Shown one piece after another: positions 5,750 through 7,609 of a stretch of 7,609 bases of DNA. The position numbers and the translations under genes were made by a program. Source of the DNA: Schaalia odontolytica (GTDB lineage: Bacteria; Actinomycetota; Actinomycetes; Actinomycetales; Actinomycetaceae); the NCBI GenBank assembly GCA_958415245.1, contig CATYYP010000088.1, forward strand, positions 1 to 7,609, read 5' to 3'. Below the pieces are notes generated by a model that was given only the letters and a program-made list of their open reading frames with translations, did no database searches and was not told the DNA's origin. Numbering within the stretch: position 1 is the stretch's first letter; every line of letters begins with the position of its first letter.

Positions 5750-7609
5750 TTAGGTGTTAACTGACCCTGCGGTCAGTTGGACAGTGCTGACGGTATCACC
5801 CTCGCTGATCAGTCCGCAGGTCATGTCCCATCGTCGTGCAGTCAGGGCGAGCGGGGGCGTGTGGCTGTGTTGAATTAATGCGCGAATAACGTTGTGTGTG
5901 GGGTTGAGCGCGAGGACCCTGTGCTTGTACCATCTGGTGATACGAGTCCACGCTTCTTCGGGAATTACGTCAGAGATCTTTGGTGTTTCCCAACCGAGGT
6001 GGGCGTGGATGGCTTCGATGACCCGGGCATCGTCCCTGCGTCCGACGATGATCCACGGCAGTGCGTGTTCCCAGGTGGGGGTGGTGTAGGTGGGGCCGAT
6101 CAAGATGGGTGAGCGGGTATTTCTGACCAGCGCTGTTACCTCTGAGGGGGAGGGGATGCGCCAATCGTTTTCGGCAGCCGGGCGGTGGTGTTGCAGGTGA
6201 ATGCCCTGCCTGGGGATGGTGGCGAGGCGAGGGCTCTCTCCCGGTCGCACGACGAGCGCCTGCCCCTCACCGAGAGCTCGCAGCTCCCCGGGCGCGATCC
6301 CGGCGTGGACGGCCTCGTCCGCGTCCCGGGCACGCACGATGCGTGTCGAGAACGCTCCCATTGCCGCGCTCGACGGGGTGAATCTGCCGGCGAAGGCTGC
6401 GACGATGACGACGCCAGCGCGCCTGGCCTTGGCCAGGAGCGAGGTCCACAGCGCCTCCGCCTGGGGAGCAGCGAGCGCCTGCGACAGATACGAGCGCAGC
6501 TGCGGGCCATCCGTGACTGCGAGGACCGCGGGCCCGTGGTTGCAGATGCCTTCCAGCAGGTCGATGGCGCTGGGTGCGTCCGCAGGCAGCTGGGAGGCCA
6601 CGCCTCCCACCGCGTCCTCGCCAATCACGTGGAGAGGGTGGTGGGTGCCGTGCGCGATCCGCGTCGCGAGGGACAGCGCCCAGTGCGCAGCGAGACGCGC
6701 CTCGTGCGCGCTGGTCTGAATCTGGACGCTTCCCCCGTCCCAGACGATGGGGGAGTGCCGTTCGATGCCTTCCGCGAGGCCGAGAGACACGGCGGTGCCG
6801 CCACGGACTCCGTCGCGGGCAGCGTCCCCCTCTGGGACATGATCCACAAAGCACTGTGCGGCGTCGTCGACATCCTCCCAGGTCAGCTCCTCGGGTAGGG
6901 GTGGCGCCCACAGGGGTTCGGTGCCCGTGCGAGGCCACGTGGCGTTGCAGCGCTCGACCACTGACGCGATGTCGGCGAGGTAGGTCAGCTGGATCGTGCC
7001 CACGTCCGACAGGACCGCGCGACCGGGGATACGTGGCAGCGAGGCAGCGCGTCCGTCCCCGATGATATCGGTGGAGTCCGAGGCACTCACGCAGCGCAGA
7101 CACAGACGAATGTCCATGTTCGCGCGCATCTGTGCGCTCACCGCGCCCGAGGGGCGTTGGGTGGCCGCTATGAGATGCAAGCCGAGGCTGCGTCCCTGCG
7201 CGGCGAGGCGTAGCAAGACCTCCATCGAATCGGGGTGTGCCTGGGCGAGAACACGGAACTCGTCGATCGCGACGATGAGACGAGGCGGGGGAGCGCTCAC
7301 GCTGACAGGATCCTCCTCGTGAGCGCTCTCCCACGCGGCGAGGTCGGGGAAACCGAGCGCTCCGAGCGCTTCCTCACGTCGCTGGAGGATCGACGCAATC
7401 CCGTCCAGCGCTCGGGTCGTGGCGCCGGCGTCGAGGTCGGTGAGGAGTGCCTGGGTGTGCGGGAGCGCCTCGAGGCGGGCGAAGGTCGCCCCGCCCTTGT
7501 AATCGATGAGGATGAAACGGACCTCTTCGGGGCTGTAGCAGTGCGCGATGGCGGCAAGCCAACCGAGGAGTGCCTCTGACTTACCCGATCCGGTGCACCC
7601 GGCGACGAG
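5750..7609 (-). CDS. FtsK/SpoIIIE-type ATPase (EccC/EssC-like), C-terminal part
   Basis: The frame is open from the right edge for 619 codons to TAA at 5752-5750; the N-terminus is outside the window. Positions here count from the right edge. Residues 1-220 form an intact FtsK/SpoIIIE module: Walker A AGCTGSGKSE (3-12), LIDYKGGATF (34-43), Walker B LIVAIDEF (111-118), and SLGLHLIAATQRPSG (141-155), where the family has its substrate-sensing 'GLHLILATQRPS' motif. WAPPLP (234-239) is the usual linker after such a module. Residues about 272-465 follow the layout of a second module (GLAEGIERHSPI, AVLAVTDG, GVVIVAAFAGR, PGELRALGEGQALV), but the Walker A site is replaced by IQTSAHEARLAA. Residues about 500-619 resemble the tail of actinobacterial multi-ATPase proteins (HTPPLAL...RRW...SEG). 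EccC/EssC proteins drive type VII secretion and FtsK proteins move DNA; without the N-terminus and neighbours I cannot choose. The last 300 or so bases are less GC-rich than the rest. Confidence 0.85.
   Translation of the reverse strand, partial: LVAGCTGSGKSEALLGWLAAIAHCYSPEEVRFILIDYKGGATFARLEALPHTQALLTDLDAGATTRALDGIASILQRREEALGALGFPDLAAWESAHEEDPVSVSAPPPRLIVAIDEFRVLAQAHPDSMEVLLRLAAQGRSLGLHLIAATQRPSGAVSAQMRANMDIRLCLRCVSASDSTDIIGDGRAASLPRIPGRAVLSDVGTIQLTYLADIASVVERCNATWPRTGTEPLWAPPLPEELTWEDVDDAAQCFVDHVPEGDAARDGVRGGTAVSLGLAEGIERHSPIVWDGGSVQIQTSAHEARLAAHWALSLATRIAHGTHHPLHVIGEDAVGGVASQLPADAPSAIDLLEGICNHGPAVLAVTDGPQLRSYLSQALAAPQAEALWTSLLAKARRAGVVIVAAFAGRFTPSSAAMGAFSTRIVRARDADEAVHAGIAPGELRALGEGQALVVRPGESPRLATIPRQGIHLQHHRPAAENDWRIPSPSEVTALVRNTRSPILIGPTYTTPTWEHALPWIIVGRRDDARVIEAIHAHLGWETPKISDVIPEEAWTRITRWYKHRVLALNPTHNVIRALIQHSHTPPLALTARRWDMTCGLISEGDTVSTVQLTAGSVNT
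5759..5778. repeat. Perfect inverted repeat at the 3' end of the FtsK-like gene
   Basis: AACTGACC, four-base loop, GGTCAGTT, lying in the last codons just before the stop. It could form a small RNA hairpin, but no T-run follows on the minus strand, so I do not call it a terminator. Confidence 0.5.

Noticed and set aside
6267..7334. A 355-codon open frame on the minus strand in another frame of the FtsK-like gene
   Set aside because: It is very rich in Arg, Gly and Ser without motifs, while the overlapping frame carries Walker A, Walker B and other ATPase motifs.

Overview
The window is GC-rich and carries genes typical of Actinomycetota: a WhiB1-type iron-sulfur regulator, a PdtaS-like soluble sensor kinase and a DUF2505 protein. 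A member of the Actinomycetaceae (Schaalia/Actinomyces-like) is my best guess from overall character, not a demonstrated assignment. Seven or eight genes fill almost all of the window. There are no RNA genes, insertion sequences or CRISPR arrays.

Layout. Positions 1-1280 (minus) hold a major facilitator superfamily transporter that starts with GTG and runs off the left edge just short of its expected end. A strong hairpin at 1297-1323 separates it from a compact minus-strand operon: OsmC-family protein (2688-3113), thymidylate synthase thyA (1883-2686) and dihydrofolate reductase folA (1353-1886). The three genes are one base apart or overlapping. ThyA consumes methylene-tetrahydrofolate and releases dihydrofolate, which DHFR recycles. 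Upstream is a DUF2505 gene (3199-3681, minus) that ends in a hairpin with a T-run. A 97-base divergent gap then leads to a PdtaS-like histidine kinase (3779-5239, plus), which probably has a leaderless transcript. It converges on whiB1 (5346-5597, minus) across a shared hairpin terminator. This convergent pdtaS/whiB1 arrangement is the one I recall for Rv3220c/Rv3219 of Mycobacterium tuberculosis. The right end (5750-7609, minus) is the C-terminal 619 residues of an FtsK/SpoIIIE-type ATPase related to EccC/EssC. It has one intact ATPase module followed by one or two modules that have lost their catalytic motifs.

Most of the window is conserved actinobacterial housekeeping and regulation. I see no convincing new defence or mobile system. 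The points most worth a second look are the degenerate tandem ATPase with its AT-richer 3' end, the promoterless leader of the transporter behind a terminator-like hairpin, the probable leaderless start of pdtaS, and a dyad upstream of the whiB1 promoter region.
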